Assembly: GCA_011056825.1 (NCBI GenBank)
Contig: DSBH01000179.1
Coordinates: forward strand, 1 to 7,611
Direction: 5' to 3'
DNA from: Deltaproteobacteria bacterium
GTDB taxonomy: Bacteria > Desulfobacterota > Syntrophia > Syntrophales > UBA2210
DNA: 7,611 bases
Shown here: piece by piece, positions 1 through 7,423 of the stretch
Layout: every line of letters begins with the position of its first letter
Numbering within the stretch: the stretch's first letter is position 1
The notes under the pieces: generated by a model
Databases searched by the model: none
What the model saw: only the letters and a program-made list of their open reading frames with translations
What the model was told of the DNA's origin: nothing
Position numbers and translations under genes: made by a program

Positions 1-92
1 CCACTTTGTACCGTAAAATCAAGAAGTTCGACCTGACCGGGTACGTCAGAAACGCTGATGAACACAATGAGGGCATGAAAAAGGACAACTAA
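1..92 (+). CDS. C-terminal end of a Fis-type HTH transcriptional regulator (partial)
   Basis: Reading from base 3, an open frame of 29 codons runs to TAA at 90-92 and is cut by the left window edge. The translation begins TLYRKIKKFDL, which closely matches the recognition helix and end of the Fis-type DNA-binding domain that closes NtrC-family (sigma-54-dependent) activators and some related response regulators. It is followed by a short charged tail ending in KKDN. No ATPase or receiver domain is visible because the gene starts outside the window, so the sigma-54 assignment rests on family knowledge. The gene lies 51 bases upstream of a transmembrane receptor on the same strand, so the two may be co-transcribed and form a signalling pair. 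The HTH call is fairly secure; the full-length family is inferred. Confidence 0.72.
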   Translation, partial: TLYRKIKKFDLTGYVRNADEHNEGMKKDN

Positions 93-143
93 TAATTAAT
101 GATCACCGCATGATCGCGTTACGAGAAAGGATTCCGAAGCATC

Positions 144-1922
144 ATGAAAAACAGTATTCTTGCCCGCCTGCTGGCATATATACTTTCCACGTCTATTGTT
201 CTTTTAATAGGAATAAGCGCCCTGAATTATATCTGGGCTCAAAAAATGGTCGTGGATGTAAGCGAGAAGCGGGCCGCGGCCCTGGCGGATTCAGCCACAG
301 CCCGGCTTGAAACATTCCTGCTTCTCAAGGGACAATACGCCTGGATGCTGGCGCAGAACGAGCAGATTCACGCCTTTGTGCAGAAAGTTTCCTCGCGGGA
401 CGAGGACCTCTCCCACGACGCCACGTACCAGGAGATGCATACGTCTTTTGATCGTATCGTACAGCAGGATTCCGATATAAAACACGTGTATATCGCCGTC
501 GAGAAAAGCCAGCGATTATACGGCAATATAGAATTCGAGTATCCCGAGCATTACCGGGTCGGACCCCGGCCGTGGTACAAGACGGCCGTCGCAAACGGAA
601 AGCTGTCCTTCACGCCTCCCTATATCTGCCCGTTGACCAATTATCACGTTCTGACGGCTTCGGTCCCGTTATACGACAGCGAAGGCGAACTGCTGGGTGT
701 CGCGGCCGTCGATATACTGGTGGACAAAGTACAGGAAATCGTCAATGAGTTACACATATTTGAGGACGATTATGCCTTTCTCATTGACGACAAGGGAAAC
801 CCGATTGCTTATCCGAATAATCGTCATGTCCAGCCGCTCAAGATGCTCGATGAATCGTATCCGCACATGAACAAGGTTATCTCCGACATGCTTGAAGGTC
901 GAAAGGGAATGACAAAAATCGGCAACGATGAAAACGCCAAGTACGTGTTTTTCGCCCCCATAAACAACACGGGGTGGTTCCTGGGATTCATGGTGCCGGT
1001 CGAGGAAGTGACAAGCCCTGTTCTCGCGCTGGGCAAAACATCATTACTCACCGTATTTATAGGTGTTTTTGTGCTTTTCATACTGATCACCGTCCTTACC
1101 TCCAGAATCACGCGACCTGTCAACAAATTAAGCAGGCTCATGAAGGACATAGCGGGCGGTGATTATACCCTGCGGGCGGAAGTGAAAAGCAACGACGAGA
1201 TAGGCACCTTGAGCCGGAGTCTCAACAGTTTGCTTGAGAAAAAACAGCAACTTATAAAACAGGTAAAAGAAAAGGCATACAAGATGGGCGTGGCGGGGCA
1301 CGAACTTGCCATTACCATAGGAGAGGCCCGGACGACGCTGCCTATGGTCACCTCCGACCTGAGTACCATCATAAAAAATCCGACTCTGGACAAAAAAGAA
1401 CGACGGCAGGAACAGCAGAAGTACTCCCAGGCCATGCATGTATTCCTGGAACGGCTTTTCATGGTGAATTATTCTCATCGATTAATCAACGCCCGGATAG
1501 AGGACCTGAAATCACTCCTGCAGGAAAACGGCGGAACGGGTATCCATGCTGACACAAACGCCCGAGCGGAGACCGCTCCCGCAGGCGACACCAACGAACC
1601 CGATTCGGGAATTTCGGATATCCTCGATGAAATCAAGGAAGAAGTCGCCAAGGTATTGCGGCTGACGGAAGCCATGCAGGGTGATTTCGAGGATATAAGC
1701 ACCTCGATCGAGGAAACATCAAAAGAACTCATCGATATTACCTCGATACTCGAAATAATGGGAACGCACCTGAAGAATATCTCTCTCATCCAGTCGGACT
1801 CGGTTGACAGGGCAAGCAAGACGTCGATCGAGCTCGTAGAATGGTCGCAGGCCCTGCTTCAGATTACATCAGCCTTCAAGATCGAAAACGATTCGGGAAA
1901 CGATAATGAAACCGGCATTTAG
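144..1922 (+). CDS. dCache-HAMP transmembrane receptor with a tipless, MCP-like coiled-coil tail
   Basis: A 592-residue inner-membrane sensor. Residues about 10-30 form the first membrane helix. About 31-295 are periplasmic and look like a double Cache domain, with RPWYKTAV at 142-149, Y160, and the strand GVAAVDIL at 185-192. Residues about 299-320 are the second membrane helix. A HAMP domain spans about 321-374, with P325 and the DEIG element at 351-354. The rest (375-592) is cytoplasmic and helical with a polar, Ala/Gly/Thr-rich linker at about 461-488. The final 55 residues, ending ALLQITSAFKI, resemble the C-terminal helix of methyl-accepting chemotaxis proteins. The highly conserved MCP hairpin tip that binds CheA/CheW is not recognisable, nor is any histidine kinase, GGDEF or phosphatase domain. 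Its output mode is therefore unknown. It could be a degenerate chemoreceptor, or a sensor acting on the regulator encoded upstream. The ATG is preceded by AAAGGA at 126-131, about 12 bases away, a rather long spacing. Confidence 0.85.
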   Translation: MKNSILARLLAYILSTSIVLLIGISALNYIWAQKMVVDVSEKRAAALADSATARLETFLLLKGQYAWMLAQNEQIHAFVQKVSSRDEDLSHDATYQEMHTSFDRIVQQDSDIKHVYIAVEKSQRLYGNIEFEYPEHYRVGPRPWYKTAVANGKLSFTPPYICPLTNYHVLTASVPLYDSEGELLGVAAVDILVDKVQEIVNELHIFEDDYAFLIDDKGNPIAYPNNRHVQPLKMLDESYPHMNKVISDMLEGRKGMTKIGNDENAKYVFFAPINNTGWFLGFMVPVEEVTSPVLALGKTSLLTVFIGVFVLFILITVLTSRITRPVNKLSRLMKDIAGGDYTLRAEVKSNDEIGTLSRSLNSLLEKKQQLIKQVKEKAYKMGVAGHELAITIGEARTTLPMVTSDLSTIIKNPTLDKKERRQEQQKYSQAMHVFLERLFMVNYSHRLINARIEDLKSLLQENGGTGIHADTNARAETAPAGDTNEPDSGISDILDEIKEEVAKVLRLTEAMQGDFEDISTSIEETSKELIDITSILEIMGTHLKNISLIQSDSVDRASKTSIELVEWSQALLQITSAFKIENDSGNDNETGI

Positions 1923-2018
1923 TTCTTGATTTAAAAACAAACATTTCTCATAGTAATCTGCACTCCGGCGACGGATCCTCTCAGTCTGCCGGGATAATCG
2001 GGTTTACGGACAGGTTCA

Positions 2019-2810
2019 ATGAAAAATCGAATCATCACCGCGCTGTTTCTTTTCGTCATATGTTCTACATCCCTGGTCTTTTTCCCCGTCGCGCTGCTCA
2101 TCTGGGCGTTTACCCGGCCTTTCGACCGCAGACTCCGCCTGCTGCACCAGTTCACCTGTTTCTGGGGAGCCTTTTACACCTATATCATGCCCGCCTGGCC
2201 CGTGGTTATCGAAGGCCGCGAACGACTCACCGGCGACGCGACCAGGATATTTATTTCAAATCACCAGTCGCAACTGGACATCCTGGTGCTCTTTCGTCTG
2301 TACACGCATTTCAAGTGGGTCTCGAAAAGCGAGATATTCCGCCTTCCGCTTATCGGCTGGAACATGGTGCTGAACCGTTATATCAAGCTGAAACGCGGTG
2401 ATAGAAAAAGCGTGGCCCGCATGATGGCCGACGCCGCGCGAAAGCTCAAGGAAGGAAGCTCCGTCTTCATGTTTCCCGAAGGATCCCGATCACCTGACGG
2501 CACCCTGAAAACCTTCAAACCGGGTGCGTTTATTCTTGCCAAACAATTACGTCTTCCCATTCTGCCGGTTATTATCGAAGGCACCCGCAAGGCGCTCCCA
2601 AAATACAGCATCAATTTTCACGGCAGGCACCCCATCAGGGTCCGGGTCCTTCCGGAACGTTCTTACGAAAGTTTCGCCGATAAGAGCGTGGAAGCAATCA
2701 TGGAGGACCTGTGGCGGTATTTGAACGGCGAGCTGCTCCGGCTCAAAGAGGAAATGTACGAAGAACGACAGGTCGCTGAACCGATTCGTCAGAAAACCTT
2801 CGGTGTCTAA
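2019..2810 (+). CDS. plsC: 1-acyl-sn-glycerol-3-phosphate acyltransferase (PlsC family)
   Basis: A 263-residue membrane-associated acyltransferase expected to transfer an acyl chain to the sn-2 position of lysophosphatidic acid, giving phosphatidic acid for phospholipid synthesis. The four LPLAT blocks are visible: NHQSQLD at 81-87 contains the catalytic H-x4-D pair (H82, D87); the second block runs from KSEIF (103-107) through IGW to NRYIKLKRGDRKS (119-131); FPEGSRS at 152-158 is the substrate-phosphate block; and LPILPVIIEGT at 179-189 is the fourth. The N-terminus (about 5-31) is a hydrophobic anchor and 47-60 may also touch the membrane. Length is ordinary for bacterial PlsC. The ATG follows the weak ribosome site GGACAGG at 2008-2014. 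It lies 96 bases after the receptor gene and converges with the large activase gene. A related LPLAT acting on another lysophospholipid cannot be excluded. Confidence 0.93.
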   Translation: MKNRIITALFLFVICSTSLVFFPVALLIWAFTRPFDRRLRLLHQFTCFWGAFYTYIMPAWPVVIEGRERLTGDATRIFISNHQSQLDILVLFRLYTHFKWVSKSEIFRLPLIGWNMVLNRYIKLKRGDRKSVARMMADAARKLKEGSSVFMFPEGSRSPDGTLKTFKPGAFILAKQLRLPILPVIIEGTRKALPKYSINFHGRHPIRVRVLPERSYESFADKSVEAIMEDLWRYLNGELLRLKEEMYEERQVAEPIRQKTFGV

Positions 2811-2843
2811 AAAATCTCCTGTCGCTTTGTGCGGCCTTCAGGA
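2809..2843 (-). terminator. Weak intrinsic terminator candidate after the activase gene
   Basis: Reading the - strand, TCCTG (2839-2843) can pair with CAGGA (2817-2821) around a 17-base loop, and two bases later a run of six T follows (2809-2814). The stem is only 5 bp with a long loop and overlaps the last codons, so termination here is uncertain. It occupies the 27-base gap between the converging activase and plsC genes, where a terminator would be expected. Confidence 0.25.
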
Positions 2844-5800
2844 ACCCGGCAATGTCACTTCCTTCTGCAGGCCGTGAAGCCGCGAGGATTGCAGGAGAAA
2901 CGCCTCGAGTCGTGCCGTGATGATCTGGGGGAACCTCGTACCGTCGCTTTCAATGGCCAGGAAAGGAAGTTCATCGATGCGGCCTTCGAGCCGGCGGACC
3001 AGGTCGTTGCGAACACCCGTCGCACGTTTTCCTGCCATGTTCATCTCCCTGGTCAGTATCGCCTCCGCCAGTCGGTTCGGCATGCATCCAAAAGGCCCGA
3101 TGGCGATAACCCCACAGTAATGATCAACAATTTCGTTGATTGACGAACCGATGGTGAGAATCGCCTCGCCGGCAAGATCGGGCTTCATAAGGTGAATCGT
3201 GTGAGCCATAATGTGGTCCACGTCCTCGCACCTGCCGGAACACAGTCCCGAGATTGCCATGATCTTTCGAAAAGTCTTTTCACGGCGTTTCATGTAGGCC
3301 GTCCTGATGCGCAGGGCGAGACGTTCTTTCCAGGTGCTCGGAGCCGTGGATACCTTGTTTTCCACGCACCAGCCCGTGTAGTACACCCACTCGGCAAGAG
3401 ACGCCACTTTGACAGCGAACCCCCGGCGGGCGAGTTCTTCAACGAGATACTGCCGGGAGATGTTGTCATGACGGACATAAATTTCCCCGGCCAGCAGAAT
3501 CAACGGCGTATCCGCCAGGGAACGGCGAAGAGGAATTGCTCCCAGATCAAGCACTGTTTTCTCAAGCACCCGTTGCAGCCCGGAGCCATCGCGCCGGTTT
3601 TCCATGCCCCTGACAACCTCCTGCCAGGCGGTCTCGAAAACTTTCATGGCCGCTTCGACATCAACCGCGTTTGTGAGCAGGGCGGAATATATTTCTTCGA
3701 AAATATCGGCCGCGATAACGCCGTCCCAGAGAGCTTCCGGCAATCCCTTGCCCCCCAGATCGGCATAGCTGTTTTCAGCTGAGGGCGAATAAATCGCCGT
3801 GTCCTCGATACGCAATTTTTCCGTCAGCTTTTTCAGAAACTCGGAGTACTGGCCGAACCTGCAGGGTCCTCCCGCCGTGGGCATAAAATAAATAAGCTTT
3901 TCTTCATTGTCGGACCGCTCCCGCAGGTAGTGCAGCAATCCTCCCGTTGTCAGCAGCAGGGGAAGACATTCCTTACAGGTGGTGTGGGCGCGGCCCATCT
4001 TGAGCACTTCTTCGTCCGGCGGCTCGAGCGCCGTCGACTTGACGCCGAAACCGCGGAAAATAGCCGCCCCCGCCTCGGACGTGAACCGGCCCATAGAAGG
4101 AAAGAGCAGGTGAATACGCTTGTCGTCAAGGGGCAGCTCCGCTCCCCTTGAATCAGCATACACATAACGCCCGTCGCGTGCTGTCACATTCGCGGGCCGG
4201 AATTCGACGGGTTTTATGCGGTTGTTCTGTCGTTTTTCCAGTTCCCGGTAACGGGCGACGATATCAAGAAAGGCTTCTATCCGGGTCTCCAGTCCCGCGT
4301 CCGCCACGTGGCTGTCCAGCTCGAGCGTGAGGGAAGGCTTTTTACCCATGATATTCCTGAAATATCCGACGAGGAAGGAATCGGGGCCGCAGGAGAAATT
4401 GGTGACGTAACAAGCGAAAAGCTGTCTGTGATTCTTCACAAGGCGGGCGGCCTTGAGAATCCGCCGTCCCGACGACCAGTACATGTCTCTGTCGTCTGCC
4501 GTGTCCTCAAGCAGGTCGAGGCTGAACAGGGGCACGACCGATATTCCCCGCGAGGCGAACTTGTTGGGAATGCCCATATTGGCTTCCGTTACAAAGGCGT
4601 TGTATGACCGGCCGAAAAGAACGATGGCGATGTCATCGGGATTATCCGCCAGCTTTTCAAGCACCCCCCGCCCCTGCTCATCGATATCACGTGAGACCTT
4701 CTGTTGTTCCTCGAGCGCGCCGAAAAAGGCTTCCCGCGCTTTTTTCCGACTGCGTTTCATTGTCTTTCCCAAGGCCGTGAAAACCGGTTCTGCTGATTCG
4801 AGACCATTCGAAAAATCTATCACCGGACTGAGAATCCTGTCGTTTCGCTTCAGTTCCCGAAGCACTTCGTGATCCTTGAAGGCGGACGCCAGGTAATAAG
4901 GTTCTCCCTGGCAGAGGGGGCAGGTAATGCTCGTGCCCGTGACGCCCGGCACGTAATCTCCTTTGAACTGCGGAAGAAAAAGGTAATCGGGACGCCGTTC
5001 GAGCAGGTCTTGAAAAAATCCGTGAGCGATCTCCGCGGGATAGCAAAACGGCGCGTTTTTTCGATCCATTCCTTCCTGGAGCGGTTGTTCCGCCAGCACA
5101 ACCCGGAATCCAAGCCGCTCGAAGAACCCCCGGTAAAGCGGGAAATAACTGTTTACCAGAAAGGATTTGTTGATTCCCACCGTTGGACCGTCGTCGGCGC
5201 CATCCGGCCCGCCGTCACCGCCGAAAACCGCGTTCTCGTAGTGGAGGGCGAGATTATAATGTTTCACATCGACTTCGACGCGGCGGCGAAGATTATACCA
5301 CCTGTTGCAGGCCCCGCCGAAGGGATAGGTTTTTCCGTTGATCCTGATGCGGGCGATCTCGCACTTCCTGTCGCACCCGTCCTTGTCTCCCTTACAGATG
5401 AACGGCTTGCCGTACTCGATCTCGCGATCGCGAAGCGCCTTCAAGAGGAATGACTGTCGTTCCATCAGTCCAAGCGACAGGCGGCGTTTTACCTCCAGTG
5501 CCACCCCGAACGCGCCGATCAGCCCCGGATCAGGCGGAACCACAATGGACTTTCCCGTCAGTGCCGCCATGGCCATGGGCACGGCGCGGTTGTAGCAAAC
5601 ACCGCCCTGCATGAAAACCTTGTTCCCCGCCGGGCGGTTGCCCCGTACCCGGTTGTTGTAATTCATACAGATGGAATACACGAGGCCGGCCACAATGTCG
5701 TCCCTGCCGATACCCTCGCTTGCCGCGTTCTTGATGTCGCTGCTGATGAAGGCGGCGCACTGGTCGTTGAAGTTGGGAGGTGAGTTCCCCTGCAGGGCGA

Positions 5801-7166
5801 TGTCGGCGATCTCCTCCATTGGGACACCCAGCGTCTCCCAGGCCGCTTCTTCCAGGAAGGAACCGGTTCCGGCGCTGCACGCCTCGTTCATGGCGTAATC
5901 GGAGGGAACGCCGTTGGTCAGCGACGTGTACTTGGCGTCCTGCCCGCCGATTTCGAATATGGTATCCACATCGACGTCGTAATAGAGGGCCCCCGTGGCG
6001 TGGGCGATAATCTCGTTGATAACCCCGTCGGTCATGGCGTGAAGGCCGGCGATCTGCCGTCCCGAACCGGTGACGCCCAGGCCGGTGATGCTGATCTCGT
6101 CGGCCGTCGAGCCAAGCTGATCGACCAGCGCGGCGTAACATCTGCGGGACGCCCTGACGGGATCTCCCTCCGTACGAAGATAGACCGACGCCAGGGTCGA
6201 ATCATCCGCCACGCGGAGCAAAATCGCCTTGGTCGTCGTGGATCCCACGTCAAGTCCGACAATGCACTCGTCTCCCGGACGCGCCTCCCCGCCGGCGGTT
6301 TTCTTGAATTCAACCATGTGCTCCGCGTCGCGGAGCGGTTTCAAACGGAAAAAGAGACTTTCCCCCTTTTTGAGGACCCGGTCCACGCCGGGGAAAGAAG
6401 CTGTTTCATGTTCGAAGGCCCAGAGAGCGGCTCCCAGCGCCTCGAAGTAGGGCGCTTCTTCGGGAATGACCAGCCCGCTTATGTCCTCCCGGAGCGCTTC
6501 GATCATCACGTCGTTCTGCGCGCATCCCCCGATGATCATGATGTTTTTTTTCGGCACCTGTTTAATGATCTCAAGCACCTTGCCGGCCATCATGCGGCAG
6601 AGTCCCGCCACGACGCGCCCTTTCGGGACGCCCTTGTTCAGGGCATGCGTGCAGTCGCTTTTGCAAAACACGCTGCATCGACCTGAAACGCGGTACGGTT
6701 CTTCCCGGGCGCCGAGGGCAAGCGCTTCCTCCATGGACAGCCCCATCCTGCGTATCTGCTGCAGGAAAAATTCCCCTGTTCCCGACGCGCACTTGTTACC
6801 CGACTGGATCGACGCGATTTTTCCATCCCGGCTCAGCACATAGACAATAAATGTCTCGCCGCCGGCGCTGACCACCGCGTTTATCTTTTCGCCCACGCCG
6901 TTGACGTGTCGAAGAGCGCGTTCCATGGCCTCCGGTTCGGAAAGAGATGTCAGGTTCACGAAATGCCGAAAGGTTCTTCCGGTAACGGCGATCCGGTCAA
7001 AACGATCCGGTTCCAGCTCCGCCAGCCTTTCCAGAAAAAGATCGGACGGATTACCGTGGTGCAGTTCGGTCAACACCCGGGAAATCGACGGACGGCCGCC
7101 GCCGTCTCCGTCGAGCTCAACCATAGAGAGCGTCGACGCACCGATAGATATACCCAATGTCGTCAT
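2838..7166 (-). CDS. Giant acyl-CoA dehydratase activase-type fusion: two BcrAD/BadFG ATPase modules + DUF2229-like + HgdB-like cysteine-rich region
   Basis: A 1442-residue cytoplasmic protein. Domain 1 (about 1-255) is an ASKHA ATPase fold with CASGTGEFF at 126-134, GRCSVFCKSDC at 162-172 and PEEAPYFEALGAA at 235-247. Domain 2 (about 300-565) is a second copy with the intact phosphate loop GLDVGSTTTK (304-313), EIGGQDAKY (405-413), CSAGTGSF (430-437) and NDQCAAF (467-473). C430 and C470, like C126 and C164 in domain 1, match the cysteines that bind the bridging [4Fe-4S] cluster in HgdC-type activases. About 585-985 resembles DUF2229, with C591, C598, C602, C620, FCYPAE (707-712), CPLCQ (749-753), FSCGPD (924-929) and TRIEAFLD (961-968). 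About 1015-1425 is a dehydratase-component-like module with C1064, C1067, GGPC (1099-1102), C1309, C1313, C1351 and C1361. Known relatives couple ATP hydrolysis to low-potential electron transfer; the substrate here is unknown. Domain 1 lacks the acidic nucleotide-site residues. The frame can be extended 13 codons to a TTG at 7205, but the ATG with ribosome site GGTGA fits better. Confidence 0.9.
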   Translation of the reverse strand: MTTLGISIGASTLSMVELDGDGGGRPSISRVLTELHHGNPSDLFLERLAELEPDRFDRIAVTGRTFRHFVNLTSLSEPEAMERALRHVNGVGEKINAVVSAGGETFIVYVLSRDGKIASIQSGNKCASGTGEFFLQQIRRMGLSMEEALALGAREEPYRVSGRCSVFCKSDCTHALNKGVPKGRVVAGLCRMMAGKVLEIIKQVPKKNIMIIGGCAQNDVMIEALREDISGLVIPEEAPYFEALGAALWAFEHETASFPGVDRVLKKGESLFFRLKPLRDAEHMVEFKKTAGGEARPGDECIVGLDVGSTTTKAILLRVADDSTLASVYLRTEGDPVRASRRCYAALVDQLGSTADEISITGLGVTGSGRQIAGLHAMTDGVINEIIAHATGALYYDVDVDTIFEIGGQDAKYTSLTNGVPSDYAMNEACSAGTGSFLEEAAWETLGVPMEEIADIALQGNSPPNFNDQCAAFISSDIKNAASEGIGRDDIVAGLVYSICMNYNNRVRGNRPAGNKVFMQGGVCYNRAVPMAMAALTGKSIVVPPDPGLIGAFGVALEVKRRLSLGLMERQSFLLKALRDREIEYGKPFICKGDKDGCDRKCEIARIRINGKTYPFGGACNRWYNLRRRVEVDVKHYNLALHYENAVFGGDGGPDGADDGPTVGINKSFLVNSYFPLYRGFFERLGFRVVLAEQPLQEGMDRKNAPFCYPAEIAHGFFQDLLERRPDYLFLPQFKGDYVPGVTGTSITCPLCQGEPYYLASAFKDHEVLRELKRNDRILSPVIDFSNGLESAEPVFTALGKTMKRSRKKAREAFFGALEEQQKVSRDIDEQGRGVLEKLADNPDDIAIVLFGRSYNAFVTEANMGIPNKFASRGISVVPLFSLDLLEDTADDRDMYWSSGRRILKAARLVKNHRQLFACYVTNFSCGPDSFLVGYFRNIMGKKPSLTLELDSHVADAGLETRIEAFLDIVARYRELEKRQNNRIKPVEFRPANVTARDGRYVYADSRGAELPLDDKRIHLLFPSMGRFTSEAGAAIFRGFGVKSTALEPPDEEVLKMGRAHTTCKECLPLLLTTGGLLHYLRERSDNEEKLIYFMPTAGGPCRFGQYSEFLKKLTEKLRIEDTAIYSPSAENSYADLGGKGLPEALWDGVIAADIFEEIYSALLTNAVDVEAAMKVFETAWQEVVRGMENRRDGSGLQRVLEKTVLDLGAIPLRRSLADTPLILLAGEIYVRHDNISRQYLVEELARRGFAVKVASLAEWVYYTGWCVENKVSTAPSTWKERLALRIRTAYMKRREKTFRKIMAISGLCSGRCEDVDHIMAHTIHLMKPDLAGEAILTIGSSINEIVDHYCGVIAIGPFGCMPNRLAEAILTREMNMAGKRATGVRNDLVRRLEGRIDELPFLAIESDGTRFPQIITARLEAFLLQSSRLHGLQKEVTLPGS

Positions 7167-7172
7167 GAAAGT

Positions 7173-7179
7173 ATCACCC
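7173..7179 (-). promoter_or_regulatory. Ribosome binding site that decides the activase start
   Basis: On the - strand GGGTGAT lies 6-7 bases before the ATG at 7164-7166; its GGTGA core (7174-7178) leaves a 7-base spacer. The in-frame TTG at 7203-7205, which would add 13 residues, has no comparable purine-rich site before it, and the added residues (MFPASVKIPGDTF) precede the first beta strand of the ATPase fold (TTLGISIGAS). The ATG start is therefore preferred. Confidence 0.65.
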
Positions 7180-7215
7180 GGTATTTTCACCGAAGCGGGA
7201 AACAAAAGGTCTGTG

Positions 7216-7252
7216 CCGGTTGGGGCCTCGGAACCGGGAAAACAAGCCGGTT
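7216..7252 (-). promoter_or_regulatory. Activase mRNA leader with mutually exclusive 6-bp stems
   Basis: Within the predicted leader, CCGGTT occurs at 7216-7221 and at 7247-7252 (+ strand), and its complement AACCGG lies between them at 7232-7237. The central block can pair with either flank: loop 10 bases on one side, 9 on the other. This is a minimal alternating-stem arrangement such as is found in attenuators, but the stems are short, no poly-U run follows them, and no known riboswitch class is recognised. Function is inference. Confidence 0.28.
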
Positions 7253-7288
7253 TTCGTCAGGCCATAAGGCGCTTTCGGTGTGCAGCGA

Positions 7289-7317
7289 AGTATAAGAAAG
7301 CCTTCGGCCGCTGTCAA
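7289..7317 (-). promoter_or_regulatory. Sigma-70-type promoter for the activase gene
   Basis: On the - strand a perfect -35 box TTGACA (7312-7317) is followed, after exactly 17 bases, by TATACT (7289-7294), five of six matches to TATAAT. Transcription would begin near 7282, giving a leader of about 115 bases before the ATG. It is the only near-consensus promoter I found in the window and it points directly at the activase gene. Confidence 0.8.
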
Positions 7318-7328
7318 GAAGAAGCTGG

Positions 7329-7359
7329 TTTCCACAATCCGCGATTGGATTTCTGGAAA
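7329..7359. promoter_or_regulatory. Imperfect dyad upstream of the -35 box, candidate operator or activator site
   Basis: TTTCCA (7329-7334) pairs with TGGAAA (7354-7359), and inside it AATCC (7336-7340) pairs with GGATT (7347-7351), around a 6-base centre. One base on one side and two on the other are unpaired. The dyad sits 11 bases upstream of the -35 box and is centred about 62 bases before the predicted start, a typical position for an activator contacting RNA polymerase from upstream. No regulator family is assigned from the bases alone. Confidence 0.4.
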
Positions 7360-7423
7360 GCACATTATCGAGTCTTCGGTATGCCAAGTTGAACTATATA
7401 ACAGAGATAGTACAGACATTTGC

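Noticed and set aside
1925..1956. Possible promoter for plsC (TTGATT … CATAGT)
   Set aside because: The -35 is partial and the -10 poor, so it is not distinguishable from AT-rich background; plsC may be read from upstream.
1965..1992. CCGGC/GCCGG inverted repeat between the receptor and plsC genes
   Set aside because: Only 5 bp with an 18-base loop and no T-run, too weak to call a terminator or operator.
4869..5453. 194-codon open frame on the + strand
   Set aside because: It lies wholly opposite the DUF2229-like part of the activase gene, has no recognisable domain, and is explained by the high-GC antisense frame.
5530..6141. 203-codon open frame on the - strand
   Set aside because: Same strand but a different frame inside the second ATPase module; rich in Arg and Gly as expected of an out-of-frame reading.
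6000..6686. 228-codon open frame on the + strand
   Set aside because: Antisense to the conserved ATPase motifs of the activase gene; its composition mirrors the complementary codons and no protein family is visible.
7167..7205. Upstream TTG start adding 13 residues to the activase
   Set aside because: No ribosome site precedes the TTG, whereas GGTGA stands 7 bases before the ATG at 7166, and the ATPase fold begins directly after that ATG.
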